Positions 27,198 to 35,643 of a stretch of 64,000 nucleotides of DNA are shown here, in pieces. Made by a program: the position numbers and the translations under genes. Within the stretch, counting starts at the first letter, position 1. Every line of letters begins with the position of its first letter. The stretch lies in the NCBI GenBank assembly GCA_019638635.1, contig JAHBTM010000004.1, forward strand, positions 16,477 through 80,476, given 5' to 3'. This DNA comes from Ferruginibacter sp. Lineage in GTDB: Bacteria > Bacteroidota > Bacteroidia > Chitinophagales > Chitinophagaceae. The notes under the pieces are model-generated. The model saw nothing but the letters and a program-made list of their open reading frames with translations, made no database searches and was not told where the DNA came from.

Positions 27198-28313
27198 TCA
27201 ACTGTTTAACATCAGCGGCATCACCAGCATTAGCAAATCTTCTGAAGGATCCTGTTCTGTAGGCTTAATGATTCCGGCTTTGGTGGCAGTACTCAATTCC
27301 ATTTTCAGTTCATCGGTATCTACTCCGTTCAACATTTCAATCAGGAATTTCGAGTTGAAGGCAATCTGTAACTTATCACCATCATATGTACACTTCATCC
27401 GCTCATTTCCTTCAAAACTAAAATCCATATCCTGAGCAGCCAATTGTAATTCACTGCCACTGATGGTAAGCGCTACCTGGTTGGTGCTCTTGTTGCTGAA
27501 AACTTGTACCCTGCGCAAGGCACCCTGAAAATCGTTTCGGTTTACCATCAGGCTGTAAGGATTATCAGCCGGTATCACCACTTTGTAATCAGGGAAGCGG
27601 GCATCAATCAGGCGGCACACCAGCTCCGTTCCACCATGTTTTATGAAGAGGTGATTTTTATTATAAGAAACATTCAGCTCATCCTCATTATCCGGCAATG
27701 CGGCTTTCAACAAAGACAATGGCTTTTTCGGAACGATGAAAGCATCTTTTTTCGGACACTTAACATCTTTCCGTACATACTTTACCAAACGGTGCGCATC
27801 GGTAGCAACAAAGGCGATGGAACTTTTATCCAGTTCAAAATACACCCCTGTCATGGCCGGACGTAAATCATCCGTACTCACGGCAAAGATGGTTTTATTG
27901 ATGGCCGTTACCAGTGCAGAGGATGAAATGGTGAAACTGTTTTCATCATCTGCCGGTGGCTCTTTTGGAAAATTATCCGGATTTTCACCCTGAACCTTAT
28001 ACTTACCATTGCTGGAGGTAATTTCCACCGCAAAGTTTTTGTCGATGTCAAACGTCAGTGGCTGGTCGGCAATGTTCTTCAGGGAATCCAACAATATTTT
28101 CGCAGGAATACACACCTTTCCAGAATCTTTTGCTTCAATATCCATGTGAATCTTCATCACCGTTTCAAGGTCTGTAGCCACTACGGTCAATTTATTCTTC
28201 TCAATTTCAAAGAGAAAATCTTCCAAAATAGGTAAAACGGTATTCGTATTAATGACTCCGCTGATTTGTTGGAGTTGCTTAAGCAAAGACGACGAAGAAA
28301 CAATAAACTTCAT
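27198..28313 (-). CDS. dnaN: DNA polymerase III subunit beta (sliding clamp)
   Basis: A 371-aa processivity clamp. The N-terminus MKFIVSSSSLLKQLQQISGV, the VLPILEDFLFEIEKNKLTVV segment, ATDLETVM, AGKVCIPAKILLD-like sequence, FVATDAHRLVKY (about 170) and VPKKPLSLLK are typical, with an LLMLVMPLMLN C-terminus. It converts Pol III to processive synthesis. Divergent from recX; a perfect -7 element lies 20 bp upstream. It is separated from the kdsB operon by 63 bp in the same direction. Confidence 0.95.
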   Translation of the reverse strand: MKFIVSSSSLLKQLQQISGVINTNTVLPILEDFLFEIEKNKLTVVATDLETVMKIHMDIEAKDSGKVCIPAKILLDSLKNIADQPLTFDIDKNFAVEITSSNGKYKVQGENPDNFPKEPPADDENSFTISSSALVTAINKTIFAVSTDDLRPAMTGVYFELDKSSIAFVATDAHRLVKYVRKDVKCPKKDAFIVPKKPLSLLKAALPDNEDELNVSYNKNHLFIKHGGTELVCRLIDARFPDYKVVIPADNPYSLMVNRNDFQGALRRVQVFSNKSTNQVALTISGSELQLAAQDMDFSFEGNERMKCTYDGDKLQIAFNSKFLIEMLNGVDTDELKMELSTATKAGIIKPTEQDPSEDLLMLVMPLMLNS

Positions 28314-28332
28314 ATGTAGAATTTAAGAGAGC

Positions 28333-28340
28333 CAAAGATA
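28333..28340 (-). promoter_or_regulatory. -7 box of dnaN promoter
   Basis: Minus strand TATCTTTG, a full TAnnTTTG match, 20 bases upstream of the dnaN ATG. Confidence 0.55.
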
Positions 28341-28380
28341 AATTAATGGAATTAATAAGGTTACGATATTTCTCCACTTT

Positions 28381-28388
28381 TATATTTG
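28381..28388 (+). promoter_or_regulatory. -7 box of recX promoter
   Basis: TATATTTG lies 36 bases before the chosen recX ATG and 40 bases from the divergent dnaN box. It sits inside the longer open frame that starts at 28346, which argues against that upstream start. Confidence 0.5.
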
Positions 28389-28423
28389 CAGGGTTTTTGT
28401 TTTTTGAACAGAAATTTGCAGCT

Positions 28424-28903
28424 ATGGAGGAGGCGCCCAAAAATATAGGTGTGGAAGCGGCCGGACGCAAGATCAGGCAGTATTGTGCCTATCAGGAACG
28501 CTGCCACCGAGAAGTACGCGATAAACTCTATAGCTTCGGTTTATACACCCCAGAGGTAGAAACCCTCCTGTCGGCACTCATTGAGGAGCAGTTTTTAAAC
28601 GAAGAACGTTTTGCCATAGCATTTGCGGGTGGAAAGTTCCGCATGCGCCAATGGGGAAAATTGAAAATTGCCCGCGAACTCAAGACCAAAGGTGTGAGCG
28701 CCTATTGTATTAAAAAAGCACTTCGCACGCTCGATGAATCAGCGTACCTCGCCACACTGCAAATGCTGGCCGAAAAAAAATGGGCAACACTCAGTGGGCA
28801 CAAAGCCATCCGGCAACAAAAAGTAGTTCGGTATTTATTACAAAAAGGCTATGAATATGAACGTATGGTTCCTGTGTTGAAAAATCTCACCGAAAACACT
28901 TAG
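28424..28903 (+). CDS. recX: Regulatory protein RecX
   Basis: A ~159-aa RecX, which binds RecA filaments and limits recombination. I prefer ATG at 28424 (MEEAPKNIG) because a promoter box lies downstream of the alternative ATG at 28346 and the extra 26 residues would be atypically hydrophobic. Helical repeats: CAYQERCHREVRDKLYSFG, LIEEQFLNEERFAIAFAGGK, MRQWGKLKIARELKTKGVSA and a terminal KVVRYLLQKGYEYERM. Length and motif order match the family. Divergent from dnaN. Confidence 0.9.
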   Translation: MEEAPKNIGVEAAGRKIRQYCAYQERCHREVRDKLYSFGLYTPEVETLLSALIEEQFLNEERFAIAFAGGKFRMRQWGKLKIARELKTKGVSAYCIKKALRTLDESAYLATLQMLAEKKWATLSGHKAIRQQKVVRYLLQKGYEYERMVPVLKNLTENT

Positions 28904-29010
28904 CATATACATTGTTAACCTACCCATCCATTCCTATGCACCTGGGGTGACGTATGACAATCCTCAACGATTCGTAATTTCTTAACACCCGCCGGCAGTA
29001 TATTTACACC

Positions 29011-29487
29011 ATGGCAGAAACATTACAAACCATTGCGGGTAGCCGTCAGGAACAATATGAAGGGTTGATTCCACAAATTGCGGCACTGATTGAAGGAGAA
29101 AACAACCTAGTGGCCAACATGGCAAATGTATCTGCGGCATTAAAAGAGCAGTTTAACTGGCTGTGGGTAGGGTTTTATCTGGTAGAGGATACAGAATTGG
29201 TGCTTGGTCCCTTTCAGGGCCCGATTGCATGTACGCGTATCCGTTATGGTAGGGGTGTTTGCGGTTCAGCATGGGAAGCCCAACGTACATTGGTAGTAGA
29301 TGATGTGGAAAAATTTCCCGGACATATCGCATGCAGCAGCCTCTCCCGCTCCGAAATTGTGGTGCCGGTTTTTCAACACGGTTCTGTGGTGGGTGTGCTG
29401 GATGTTGACAGTGAGGAGCCGGCTCACTTCACCGAAATCGATGCACGTTATCTGGAAGAGATTGTCCAATTATTATTTCCCGAATGA
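29011..29487 (+). CDS. msrC: Free methionine-(R)-sulfoxide reductase (GAF domain)
   Basis: A 158-aa single GAF-domain enzyme that reduces free Met-R-sulfoxide. The three cysteines needed by fRMsr are all present: Cys74 (PIACTRIRYG), Cys84 (RGVCGSAW) and Cys108 (GHIACSS), with the same spacing (10 and 24) as the E. coli enzyme; SEIVVPVF and VGVLDVDSEEP complete the signature. Its last 15 bases overlap the convergent glycosylase gene. A near-consensus -7 sequence TATATTTA lies at 28999-29006, just before the ATG. Confidence 0.9.
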   Translation: MAETLQTIAGSRQEQYEGLIPQIAALIEGENNLVANMANVSAALKEQFNWLWVGFYLVEDTELVLGPFQGPIACTRIRYGRGVCGSAWEAQRTLVVDDVEKFPGHIACSSLSRSEIVVPVFQHGSVVGVLDVDSEEPAHFTEIDARYLEEIVQLLFPE

Positions 29488-30099
29488 TTTCTGCCGAAAT
29501 TTGCTTTCATTATACCACGCCCAAAGTAACAGGCACGCATAGGTGCGATATGGTTTCCACTTTTCTGAAATTTCCGCCATTTGCCTCTTGAAAACTTTTT
29601 TATCAGCGTCGTCTAATTTGTATAGTGAGGCTATAGCTTTTTGAATACCTAAATCATCGGCGGCAAACACATCCGGCCGCCCCATTGCAAAAATCAACAG
29701 CATTTCAACCGTCCATTGTCCTACGCCTTTTATTTGCGATAGTAAATCAATCAAGTCCTCATCACTCATCTTGTACAGTTTTCGGTCGTTCAGTTCGTGC
29801 GCCACAAAAAATGCACAGATGTTGTGGATGTAAGAGGCTTTATTGGCAGATAACCCGATGCTTCGGAGTGTGTCGGTTGGAATTTGAAGTATGGCTTCGG
29901 GTGTGGGGTAAGGATCAGGAAACAGGTTCAAAAAGCGTTTATGGATTACCGTTGCCACTACGGTGCTAAGTTGCTGGCTTATCACTGAGGCACATAATTC
30001 AAGATACACCCGTTTGCCCTGTTTCAGTGTTGGGATGGAAAGGTGCGCAGTAGCCTTTTTCAGCACCTTGTCTTTGTGCAGTACGCTAATATGTTCCAT
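29473..30099 (-). CDS. DNA-3-methyladenine glycosylase II (AlkA-like, HhH-GPD)
   Basis: A 208-aa base-excision repair glycosylase. The helix-hairpin-helix IKGVGQWTVEMLLIF (about 123-137) and catalytic Asp149 in FAADDLGIQKAI form a complete HhH-GPD motif; SVISQQLSTVVATVI (about 38-52) is the typical start of the fold. It lacks the Cys4 iron-sulfur tail of Nth/MutY, which favours the AlkA/MAG group. It is shorter than E. coli AlkA (no N-terminal domain). Its 3' end overlaps msrC by 15 bp. cysS lies 81 bp upstream in the same direction. Confidence 0.88.
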   Translation of the reverse strand: MEHISVLHKDKVLKKATAHLSIPTLKQGKRVYLELCASVISQQLSTVVATVIHKRFLNLFPDPYPTPEAILQIPTDTLRSIGLSANKASYIHNICAFFVAHELNDRKLYKMSDEDLIDLLSQIKGVGQWTVEMLLIFAMGRPDVFAADDLGIQKAIASLYKLDDADKKVFKRQMAEISEKWKPYRTYACLLLWAWYNESKFRQKSFGK

Positions 30100-30180
30100 G
30101 CTTTTCTGTTGAAAAAATTTGAGTTTACAGAAGGATGCACTGTTATTTTTCGATGATATTGAAAACGAGGCAATAGTTGG

Positions 30181-31668
30181 TTACATAGTCCAACTCACCG
30201 ATCCGTCTTTTTCATCTTTCACTTCAATGCCGGCCTTTGCCAGTTCGTCGCGAATGGTATCGGAGGTTACAAAGTCTTTTTTTGCCCTGGCTTCTTTTCG
30301 GAGGGTAAGCAGTAACTCCATCACTTTACTGAACGATTCATTGTTTTGCTGATTCTCTTCCCGTAACCCCATGATATCTTCCAAATAGACTCTAAAATGC
30401 TCCTGCATGCTGCGTAACGTTTCCGCACTGATGGAATGAAAAGGTATCCGTTTATCTCTCAGAGAGTTGATTACAGGCACCAGCTCAAACATATTCGCGA
30501 TAATGCGCGGGGTGCCTAAATCATCATTGATAAACGTTTCAAATTCATTGATCCAATGTTGTACACGGGTATCCAATGCGGCATCGGTAGCCGTATGTGA
30601 ACCTCCAGCATCCATAGCCATCAGGTGTTGATACGCTTCCCACAATCGTTTGAACGCCCGCTCACTTCCAATCAGCGCCTCATTACTAAAATCAAGTGTA
30701 CTGCGGTAATGGCTTTGCAGAATAAAAAAGCGAATGGTCATCGGAGAAAAAGCCTGCTGTAATGACGGATTATTTCCGTTGAACATTTCTGTGAGCGTAA
30801 TGAAGTTGTTGTAACTCTTCCCCATTTTTCTGCCGTTCACGGTAATCATATTATTGTGCATCCAGTAACGCACCGGAGCGGAATGATTACAAATGGTACT
30901 TTGTGCAATCTCACTTTCATGATGCGGAAATTGCAAATCCATACCACCTCCGTGGATATCAAACTGAGCACCGAGGTACTTTGTAGCCATGGCCGAACAT
31001 TCAATATGCCAACCCGGGAAACCTACGCCCCAGGGGCTTGGCCAGCGCATGATGTGCTCAGGGGCCGCGGCTTTCCATAAAGCAAAATCAGCTTTGTTTC
31101 TCTTCTCTTCCTGCCCTTCCAGCTCCCGTGTGGTTTCGAGTAAATCTTCCATCACACGTCCGCTCAATTTTCCGTAATCATGCGAGGCAGCATATTTCGT
31201 AACATCAAAATATACAGAACCATTCACCTCATACGCATAACCGGCTTCCATGATTTTTTTGATCATTTCCTGCTGCTCCAGAATGTGGCCGGTGGCAGTA
31301 GGTTCAATAGTGGGTTCTATACAATTAAACTGTTTCATTGCCCAATGAAAACGGTTGGTATATTTCTGCACCAGCTCCATGGGTTCCAGTTTTTCCAACA
31401 GGGCTTTTTTACTCACCTTGTCTTCCGCTTCGCGGCCTTCTTCTTCAAAATGTCCGGCATCGGTTATGTTGCGCACATAACGCACCTTGTATCCAAGATG
31501 TGTGAGGTAACGGTACAATACATCAAACGTAATGTATGGGCGTGCATGGCCTAAATGACTTTCTCCGCTCACGGTTGGTCCGCACACATACATGCCCACA
31601 TGTCCGGCTGTAAGGGGTGTGAAAACTTCTTTTTCGCGGGTGTAAGAATTATAAATTGATAAAGCCAT
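30181..31668 (-). CDS. cysS: Cysteinyl-tRNA synthetase
   Basis: A 495-aa class-I aminoacyl-tRNA synthetase charging tRNA-Cys. HIGH-type motif [13 protein letters not shown] follows the zinc-binding Cys in [11 protein letters not shown] (about 27-48). Further zinc and active-site elements: [11 protein letters not shown] (about 218), [20 protein letters not shown] (about 240). The KMSKS-like loop is [13 protein letters not shown] (about 282). A C-terminal DALR-type helical domain ends the protein. A -7-like TATCTTTA (one mismatch) is at 31688-31695. Confidence 0.96.
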   Translation of the reverse strand: MALSIYNSYTREKEVFTPLTAGHVGMYVCGPTVSGESHLGHARPYITFDVLYRYLTHLGYKVRYVRNITDAGHFEEEGREAEDKVSKKALLEKLEPMELVQKYTNRFHWAMKQFNCIEPTIEPTATGHILEQQEMIKKIMEAGYAYEVNGSVYFDVTKYAASHDYGKLSGRVMEDLLETTRELEGQEEKRNKADFALWKAAAPEHIMRWPSPWGVGFPGWHIECSAMATKYLGAQFDIHGGGMDLQFPHHESEIAQSTICNHSAPVRYWMHNNMITVNGRKMGKSYNNFITLTEMFNGNNPSLQQAFSPMTIRFFILQSHYRSTLDFSNEALIGSERAFKRLWEAYQHLMAMDAGGSHTATDAALDTRVQHWINEFETFINDDLGTPRIIANMFELVPVINSLRDKRIPFHSISAETLRSMQEHFRVYLEDIMGLREENQQNNESFSKVMELLLTLRKEARAKKDFVTSDTIRDELAKAGIEVKDEKDGSVSWTM

Positions 31669-31720
31669 TGCTATTTTTTCTGAGTTGTAAAGATATTAAG
31701 GTTGATGCGTATCAGCCGCC

Positions 31721-32848
31721 TTATTGCTTTTTAATTTCCAGATCAGCGACTACGGGAAAGTGATCGCTGAGTTCTTTTTTAATACGGGTGTACTGACGAA
31801 TATGAAATTGATTTCCGGCAAACACGTGGTCAATACGCAAGGTGGGTGAGATGCCGGCATACGTACGGCCAATACCCGAACCCTTGGCTGCAAAGGCGTT
31901 GTTGAGACTTTTGCCGATGGTATGATATGCGTAACTATTAGGCACATCATTAAAGTCACCGCAAACAATCACCGGATACGGACTCGCTTCAATGGCCTGC
32001 CTGATCCTTTCGCTTTGCCGCGCCCTTCTCTCAAATCCGCGCTTCAGTTTTGCAATGATGCTTTTTGAATTTCGGATGTTCTCTTCTCCGGTTATTCCGG
32101 GTTGTTGCAGGTAATGCCGGTTGGCTTTGTCGAGTTTTAGGGATTGCAGGTGCAGGTTAATCAAACGAATGGTATCATTGCCAACCAGAATATCGGCATA
32201 CTGAAAAGTTGAATTGTAATCGTTGGGGTTATAGCTGATTTCTTTTTTATTCAGGATGGGAAACCTGCTAAAAAGGATGATGCCGAAATGATGGTCATCA
32301 TCATAATCCAGTTTATTGTTGTATGTAAAATGATAATCTGCAAATCCCAGCGTGTCGCGGAAAAATGGAATGTAATTAATAGCACCCGGATTGGTTTCAG
32401 AACCTACCATTTCCTGAAAAAAGGCAATATCGGGTTGATACTTGCGGATGAGTTGCAACATCATTTGCTTTTCAACCCCTCCGTTTTTTTGCTTGCCTAT
32501 TTCAAAGTGTTCCACATTCCAGTTCATTACGCGGAATTGGCCAGGCGCCTTGCTCATTTCAAATTTGGCAGGCAAACGAAACTGAAACAAATGCTGGATT
32601 GGTTTCCATGCAAGGGCCAGTGTTAGGATGCCAATAAAACTCATCCGGGGTTTTATGAACAACCACATGCCCAGAAACAAGAGTTGTATCAATAACAGAT
32701 AGAGTGCTCCAATAGCCAGCAATCCAATAAACCAATACTTATCGGGTGGAAAAAGATAGGCATAGCATCCTGCCAGAAATAGCAGGGATGCGATCACATT
32801 CAGTACAATCAATAAGTTACGGGAAATCTTCCTTAACCTCCGGAACAT
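31721..32848 (-). CDS. Membrane-anchored endonuclease/exonuclease/phosphatase-family protein
   Basis: A ~375-aa protein. I prefer ATG at 32848 over an upstream TTG at 32887. Three hydrophobic helices occupy about residues 8-85. The EEP domain follows: FRVMNWNVEHFEIGK (metal/substrate Asn), IAFFQEMVG (metal Glu), YPVIVCGDFNDVPNS (catalytic Asp/Asn), RIDHVFAG and the terminal SDHFPVVADL (catalytic Asp-His). All hallmark residues are present, so it should be active as a phosphodiesterase or lipid phosphatase with the domain outside the cytoplasm. The substrate is unknown. A -7-like TATCTTTA lies at 32854-32861. Confidence 0.85.
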   Translation of the reverse strand: MFRRLRKISRNLLIVLNVIASLLFLAGCYAYLFPPDKYWFIGLLAIGALYLLLIQLLFLGMWLFIKPRMSFIGILTLALAWKPIQHLFQFRLPAKFEMSKAPGQFRVMNWNVEHFEIGKQKNGGVEKQMMLQLIRKYQPDIAFFQEMVGSETNPGAINYIPFFRDTLGFADYHFTYNNKLDYDDDHHFGIILFSRFPILNKKEISYNPNDYNSTFQYADILVGNDTIRLINLHLQSLKLDKANRHYLQQPGITGEENIRNSKSIIAKLKRGFERRARQSERIRQAIEASPYPVIVCGDFNDVPNSYAYHTIGKSLNNAFAAKGSGIGRTYAGISPTLRIDHVFAGNQFHIRQYTRIKKELSDHFPVVADLEIKKQ

Positions 32849-32910
32849 AGTTCTAAAGATAAGACAGATTTGTCCACGCCTTGCCAATCATTCAACACAC
32901 TACGTGATTA

Positions 32911-33450
32911 TTAACCTTTCAGCGGAGCACCCACAGGTACGGCACAATCGTGTCCGGGTTGCCCGTGAGCAGGATTTAATTTAGCTCCCGGTGTAACAGG
33001 TGTTGTACCGGTTGCTGCGGGTGTCATTTGAATTGGTGCAGGGCTGGCCGTTGGTGTAACCGCAGGAGTAGAAACCGGAGATACGGTGGGTTTAGCTGCC
33101 GGAGCGGAACTCAATGGAGCACCTACGGCAATATCGCAACGGTGACCGGGTTGGCCATGGGCAGGATTCAAACCTTTAGCGGTTGAAGACGTAGTAGCTG
33201 TGGGAGTAACCGAAGTGGGCGGCTGCATTTTGCTCTGAATCACCGGATTGGTAATCAGCGAATCAGGTAAAATGATATCCGGAGTAGGCGTAACAGTTGC
33301 ACTGTCGCCTGATGTGGCGGTAGTGTTTGCAGCAGGAGGTGTGGTTTCTGTAGAAAGTGATGCGTCGGTTGCTTCCGTATCATTGTTATTGCAAGAAACC
33401 AGCAGGGTTGCGGATAAGGCAAATGCCGCAGCAAAAAAGTATGTTTTCAT
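32911..33450 (-). CDS. Lipoprotein with two NPAHGQPGH repeats
   Basis: A 179-aa lipoprotein starting at ATG 33450 (MKTYFFAAAFALSATLLVSC). Mature protein is low-complexity Thr/Pro/Ala with two copies of a 20-residue block: LNPAHGQPGHRCDIAVGAPL (about 94-113) and LNPAHGQPGHDCAVPVGAPL (about 158-177, at the very end). The H-x4-H-x-C pattern in each block could bind metal or cofactor; that is inference. The Thr/Pro linkers look like extended spacers in the periplasm or on the surface. I do not know a function for this family. It stands alone, upstream of the EEP gene on the same strand. Confidence 0.7.
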   Translation of the reverse strand: MKTYFFAAAFALSATLLVSCNNNDTEATDASLSTETTPPAANTTATSGDSATVTPTPDIILPDSLITNPVIQSKMQPPTSVTPTATTSSTAKGLNPAHGQPGHRCDIAVGAPLSSAPAAKPTVSPVSTPAVTPTASPAPIQMTPAATGTTPVTPGAKLNPAHGQPGHDCAVPVGAPLKG

Positions 33451-33640
33451 CTTAAAAAAATAAAAGTGCAGTTTCATTACAGCACATCTCCAAAGTTACT
33501 AAAATCAATACATTCAGCGACTGTTTTTTAAATTATTTGATAGCCGGAAAAGAATCCGTTTTCTTTAAACTATTTTTTAATGCCTGAAACAGAAAAAACC
33601 AATAGGTTTACAGCCTGATACAAATACAAAAAAATTCAAC

Positions 33641-34030
33641 ATGCATACTTTTAACCATGCCATTAGTTGGTTTGAGATACCTGCGGCTAACCTAGAACGC
33701 GCCACCGCTTTTTATGAAACTATTTTTCAAATGAAACTGATGCCCATTGAAATGCCCAATATACGCATGCGCTTGTTTCCGTTACAGGATGAAATGGAGG
33801 GTGTGGGTGGAGCACTGGTTGACAGTGGCGGATTTCATCGTCCGTCCATGACGGATGGGCCGTTGATTTACCTCAATGGCAATCCCGATTTACAGGAAGT
33901 GTTGAACCGTATTCCGGCGGCTGGCGGTACCATCCTTGTACCCAAGGCGCAAATCTCCGAATCACATGGATTTATGGCGGTGTTTTTCGACTCTGAGGGA
34001 AACCGTGTAGGATTACATTCTGTAGGCTAA
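33641..34030 (+). CDS. VOC (glyoxalase/bleomycin-resistance) family protein
   Basis: A 129-aa vicinal-oxygen-chelate protein. Typical elements: HAISWFEIPAANLERATAFY (about 6-25), FYETIFQMKL, GGALVDSGGFH, GPLIYLNGNPDLQEVLNRI (about 74-92), GGTILVPKAQI and FFDSEGNRVGLHS at the end. It belongs to the small stand-alone VOC type often annotated as lactoylglutathione-lyase-like; the substrate cannot be inferred. It lies alone, followed by the second repeat cluster. Confidence 0.82.
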   Translation: MHTFNHAISWFEIPAANLERATAFYETIFQMKLMPIEMPNIRMRLFPLQDEMEGVGGALVDSGGFHRPSMTDGPLIYLNGNPDLQEVLNRIPAAGGTILVPKAQISESHGFMAVFFDSEGNRVGLHSVG

Positions 34031-34566
34031 GCGGGGAGGACTTTATTCGTGTGTGCCTAAACGTTATGTTTCGAACATTCATGTCGTTTCAGTATTTTGC
34101 AATCGTACACCAAACACGTAATTCCTGAAGGGGCTATCCTCAGCTGAAATACAATGCAACATTTGTTCCGGCAATATATTGCAAACCAGTCCCCGAAAGC
34201 TTTCATGATCCGGCAACCCCTCAACCTATAATCATCTTTCAGCGACGAAATAAATTATGATAATGTATCAGTAGAACGTATTCGGAGAATTCAACGGATC
34301 TCATTGCTCAACGATTGATTGTGTATTCTAGTTCAACAAAAAGCAAATGAAACCACTGTTCTGTTCCCAGACTGATTTTATTTTCTCCGATTGAAAATTT
34401 TATCGAATCATCCCTTGTGTGTTATTCCCGCTAAGCCAGGTTGATTAGTATAAAAAAACCGGTATTGCCACGCCGTATAAGGAGATTAATAGTGAGTGAG
34501 ATAGAAATGAAAATCGAATTAAAGTCTATAATTCTTTGGTGATTGGTGCTTAACCATAATAATCTC

Positions 34567-34675
34567 CCTAGGGCCGCCATACCCTCAAGCCCGTTTTAAA
34601 GTTATAAAATAAATGGTGTTCACACAATACCCTGGATGGGGGTTAAACGGGGAATGAAATCGAGTTGAAATAAGA
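34567..34675 (-). repeat. Dispersed repeat copy F
   Basis: Plus strand starts CTAGGGCCGCCATACCCTC and contains AAGCCCGTTTTAAAG, the reverse complement of the core of copies A-E. The middle (TTATAAAATAAATGGTGTTC) is shared only with copy H. Confidence 0.7.
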
Positions 34676-34721
34676 AAGAGTAGATAAATCTGATGGATTC
34701 GTGTGCATAAAAAAAGCATTC

Positions 34722-34880
34722 CTTCCTTGGGCCGCCATACCCTCAAGCCCGTTTTAAAGATCCGAAAATTTTTGTTTCCTGTCAATTCCCGGTATGGGGA
34801 GATTACGGGGGATGCGAAGTTGTTGATATCAAACAAGAAAAAGTTCGTTAAAAAGTTTAAAAACATACAGCAGAGCTTAG
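34722..34880 (-). repeat. Dispersed repeat copy G (long form)
   Basis: Core starts 158 bp after copy F. The ~60-bp extension (GATGCGAAGTTGTTGATATC, AAAAAGTTTAAAAACATAC) is the reverse complement of that of copy B at 11.6 kb, 23 kb away. Confidence 0.7.
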
Positions 34881-35172
34881 GTACCTCAACCTAGAAGGGG
34901 TCGTATGATTATAACATGTTTCAATGTTATCGCACAATTTCGTTTCATTAACTTAATCCTAAGAGACCACATAATATAACCAGCTCCAAATGTTTTCACG
35001 CAATGTAGTTTCAATATACCGACCCCGAAGGGGTCGTATGATTTTAACAACCATATGTAAAAGAGACATACCTAACCCCGAAGGGGTGGCATAAAATCAA
35101 TAAAATGTAAAAAATATTTAACCAAACGGAGAAAATTATATGACGTGTTAGTGCTCAACTATACTTTTTAAC

Positions 35173-35280
35173 CATAGGGCCGCCATACCCCTAAGCCCAT
35201 TTTGAAGTTATAAAATAAATGGTGTTCACACATTACCCCGGATGAGGGTTAAATGGGTAATGAAATCGAGTTGAAATAAG
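35173..35280 (-). repeat. Dispersed repeat copy H
   Basis: Nearly the same as copy F, including TTATAAAATAAATGGTGTTC and the flanking GAGTAGATAAATCTGATGGA. Confidence 0.7.
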
Positions 35281-35329
35281 AACGAGTAGATAAATCTGAT
35301 GGATTTGTGTGCATTAAAAAACACTCCTT

Positions 35330-35490
35330 CCTAGGGCCGCCATACCCTCAAGCCCGTTTTAAAGTTCGGAAAAATCTTGATTCCTGACAATTCCCCTGAT
35401 GGAGAGTTTACGGAGTATGTGAAGTTATTGGAGTCACACAAGAAAAGGTTCGCTAGAAAGTTTAAAAGAACATACAGAAGCACTTAGGTG
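35330..35490 (-). repeat. Dispersed repeat copy I (long form)
   Basis: Begins 157 bp after copy H and carries a diverged version of the copy G extension (TATGTGAAGTTATTG, GAAAGTTTAAAAGAACATAC). Confidence 0.7.
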
Positions 35491-35643
35491 CATCGACCCC
35501 GAAGGAATCCATTATTATAAAAGTTGATGACGCAATATCCAGAGTGAGGGATAAATACCAAACCTGTACGATAGGAAATACACCTGATTTGTTTTATCTT
35601 AATTCTATTGACCCTGATGGGGGCCCTTGATTTTAACACTACA

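Larger units (their letters stand above)
34031..35643. other. 1.6-kb intergenic region with second repeat cluster
   Basis: No credible gene. The first 530 bases are plain AT-rich sequence. From 34567 come four copies (F-I) of the repeat family that fills 11.3-12.3 kb, here reading on the minus strand, and four short palindromic CCCCGAAGGGG-type elements (34890, 35021, 35075, 35493). F+G and H+I look like a duplicated ~320-bp block, 606 bp apart. Confidence 0.7.

Noticed and set aside
27504-27866. 120-aa plus-strand open frame inside dnaN
   Set aside because: It is a shadow of the unmistakable dnaN coding sequence.
34585-34894. Open frames of 93 and 63 aa in the right repeat cluster
   Set aside because: Both are created by repeat copies F and G and have no protein-like features.
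11284-35490. Regularly spaced repeats as a CRISPR array
   Set aside because: Units are 90-160 bp, diverged, spaced about 157 bp with similar sequence between them, and no cas genes are present.
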